Assembly: GCF_021412565.1 (NCBI RefSeq)
Contig: NZ_JAKCLJ010000001.1
Span: 62,001-126,000, forward strand
Length of the DNA stretch: 64,000 bases
Direction of reading: 5' to 3'
DNA from: Shewanella sp. AS1
GTDB taxonomy: Bacteria; Pseudomonadota; Gammaproteobacteria; Enterobacterales; Shewanellaceae
Part shown: one piece after another, positions 62,920 through 64,000 of the stretch
Numbering within the stretch: the first letter of the stretch is position 1
Layout: the number at the start of each line of letters is the position of its first letter
Translations under genes and position numbers: made by a program
The notes under the pieces: model-generated
The model's input: the letters and a program-made list of their open reading frames with translations, nothing else
Told to the model about the DNA's origin: nothing
The model's database searches: none

Positions 62920-63891
62920 TCATAAAATATCATTTATCGATATGCCTATCGCTATCCTGTTGGTGTGTGCATTATAGTCAATAAGGCTCTCGCCATAACC
63001 GTTAAAGTATTGTGCATAAAAGCGTAAGTTACCCATGATGGGATAACTCCAGGTCAATTCTACCGCCCCATGATTATGCTTCTTCAGGTTGTTTCTCAGC
63101 ATCATGCTAAACCTGTGTTCATTGTGGCCGTACACTGAGGTGAGTTCAAAATAGCCCATGTAATCAGTGATATCGGGATTATCATCTCCCTGTGCCGATG
63201 TAGGGGTTTCTTTCTTTTCCTCTGGAATGCGCCACCAAACCTTGCTGGCTATGGCAAAGGGACCATTATCAAACACCATGGTGCCATAGATACGGTTCCA
63301 GCTACGGGAAAGATCAGCTGTCTGGCCATTTGATTGATGCACGGCACCAATACTGATGAGCGAGTTGGTGAGCGGGCCTAGTTTCCAATCATTATTAAAA
63401 ACCATAAATAGCTCTGGCGAATGATTGGTTTCCCTGAACGGTGAGGATGCCTCTTCGTTATAGACCTGCCAGTAAGATTGGTTGGTATAGGCAAAAAACA
63501 GATGACCATTGTCTCCAAAGATGTTGTACATCAAAGGCAATTTGAAACTGAACTGAAATTTGGCTTCCATCTTATCGACTTCGGCGTCGCCATTAGCTAT
63601 GCGATCGGCAAAGGGCGCCATATTAGGTGAGCTGTTGTAGGTCACGGGTAAGAGGTAATTGACATTGTGCGGTGTGATCACAAAAGGAAGCTCAGCAGTG
63701 GCAGTCTCATCTTTGATGCGTTTATCGAGTAAAGAATCGGCCTCAGCGGGATTTGGTTCAGCAGGGGGAGTGGACTGAGATTGCTGCGACTCAGCTTGGT
63801 TGGCCTCAGACTCTGCGCCATAAGATGGCAAACTCAACATAATCAGGGTAAGGAGTAATACTGAGCTGCAACGGGAAAGGGGTGAATTCAT
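62920..63891 (-). CDS. pldA: Outer-membrane phospholipase A
   Basis: The 323-residue protein has a signal peptide, a Gln/Pro-rich linker (residues ~27-60) and a beta-barrel of OMPLA type. The catalytic motif is HQSNGQTADLSRSWNR (His ~187, Ser ~189), with the C-terminal aromatic-rich strand typical of barrels. OMPLA hydrolyses phospholipids that reach the outer leaflet under envelope stress. It lies 119 bases upstream of the peroxiredoxin gene on the same strand. Confidence 0.93.
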   Translation of the reverse strand: MNSPLSRCSSVLLLTLIMLSLPSYGAESEANQAESQQSQSTPPAEPNPAEADSLLDKRIKDETATAELPFVITPHNVNYLLPVTYNSSPNMAPFADRIANGDAEVDKMEAKFQFSFKLPLMYNIFGDNGHLFFAYTNQSYWQVYNEEASSPFRETNHSPELFMVFNNDWKLGPLTNSLISIGAVHQSNGQTADLSRSWNRIYGTMVFDNGPFAIASKVWWRIPEEKKETPTSAQGDDNPDITDYMGYFELTSVYGHNEHRFSMMLRNNLKKHNHGAVELTWSYPIMGNLRFYAQYFNGYGESLIDYNAHTNRIAIGISINDIL

Positions 63892-64000
63892 CTACAGGAT
63901 CCTTTTGTTATTCGCTTTACTCTATGCTGTGGCGATTTTAATGCCCAGCTAGCCTATTGAAAAGCAAACTCTTGTTATGAAAAGTGTCGCTTGTTATTGA

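Overview
The window looks like a chromosomal segment of a marine gammaproteobacterium, most likely a Shewanella. The evidence is the CRP protein, nearly identical to that of enterics, and two gene blocks in the E. coli order with insertions: yheS-yheT-yheU-prkB-(yhfA)-crp, and ygiM/ygiF-glnE-hldE. Several small proteins are of Shewanella/Vibrio type (DUF3622, DUF2387/YheV, TIGR02444). A quinol-type nitric oxide reductase fits a denitrifying or NO-detoxifying lineage. The species call is inference. No rRNA or tRNA gene was found.

Layout. 0-9.7 kb: end of a yhfA-like gene, crp, a secreted Sel1-repeat protein, prkB-yheU-yheT, a Tat-signal protein paired with a GMC oxidoreductase, a TIGR02444 protein, the ABC-F protein YheS, and yheV. 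9.7-18.8 kb: a small hypothetical, a POT-like transporter, the convergent RNA helicases dbpA and rhlE, a DUF3622 protein, and an amidase-aguA pair for agmatine use. Three successive convergent junctions here each hold a different short tandem array (7 bp, 16 bp, 7 bp). 18.8-22 kb: an accessory patch with two copies of a ~100 bp structured repeat flanking an AT-rich HEPN-like orphan gene, a Phd/ParE-type toxin-antitoxin locus whose toxin is broken by a 13 bp tandem duplication, a small lipoprotein, and a 267 bp MITE-like element just upstream of cydDC. 22-33.7 kb: cydDC, putA, a YgiM-like SH3 protein, a phosphate transporter with its DUF47 partner, and ygiF.

33.7-40.9 kb: the most interesting region, inserted between ygiF and glnE. 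Eight genes, all on the minus strand, encode a lipoprotein, a tandem DUF350 membrane protein, a membrane-fused spermidine-synthase-like enzyme, a DUF2170 (YjfI-like) protein, a PspA/IM30-family protein, a DUF4178/YjfK-like protein, a ribbon-helix-helix-like protein and a Kv-type channel. A 13 bp palindrome, GACATAwTATGTC, occurs twice on the promoter of the DUF2170-pspA unit and once at the intergenic region shared by the lipoprotein unit and glnE. This points to one dedicated regulator, perhaps the RHH-like protein in the cluster. I read it as an envelope-stress and polyamine module under one operator.

40.9-64 kb: glnE; norR and a quinol NO reductase with a sigma-54 promoter and three NorR-type sites; lpxL; hldE overlapping a gene for a secreted HELGH metalloprotease-like protein; pntAB; the assimilatory sulfite operon cysJIH; a large exported protein of unknown function behind an 18 bp repeat array; a periplasmic peroxiredoxin; and outer-membrane phospholipase A.
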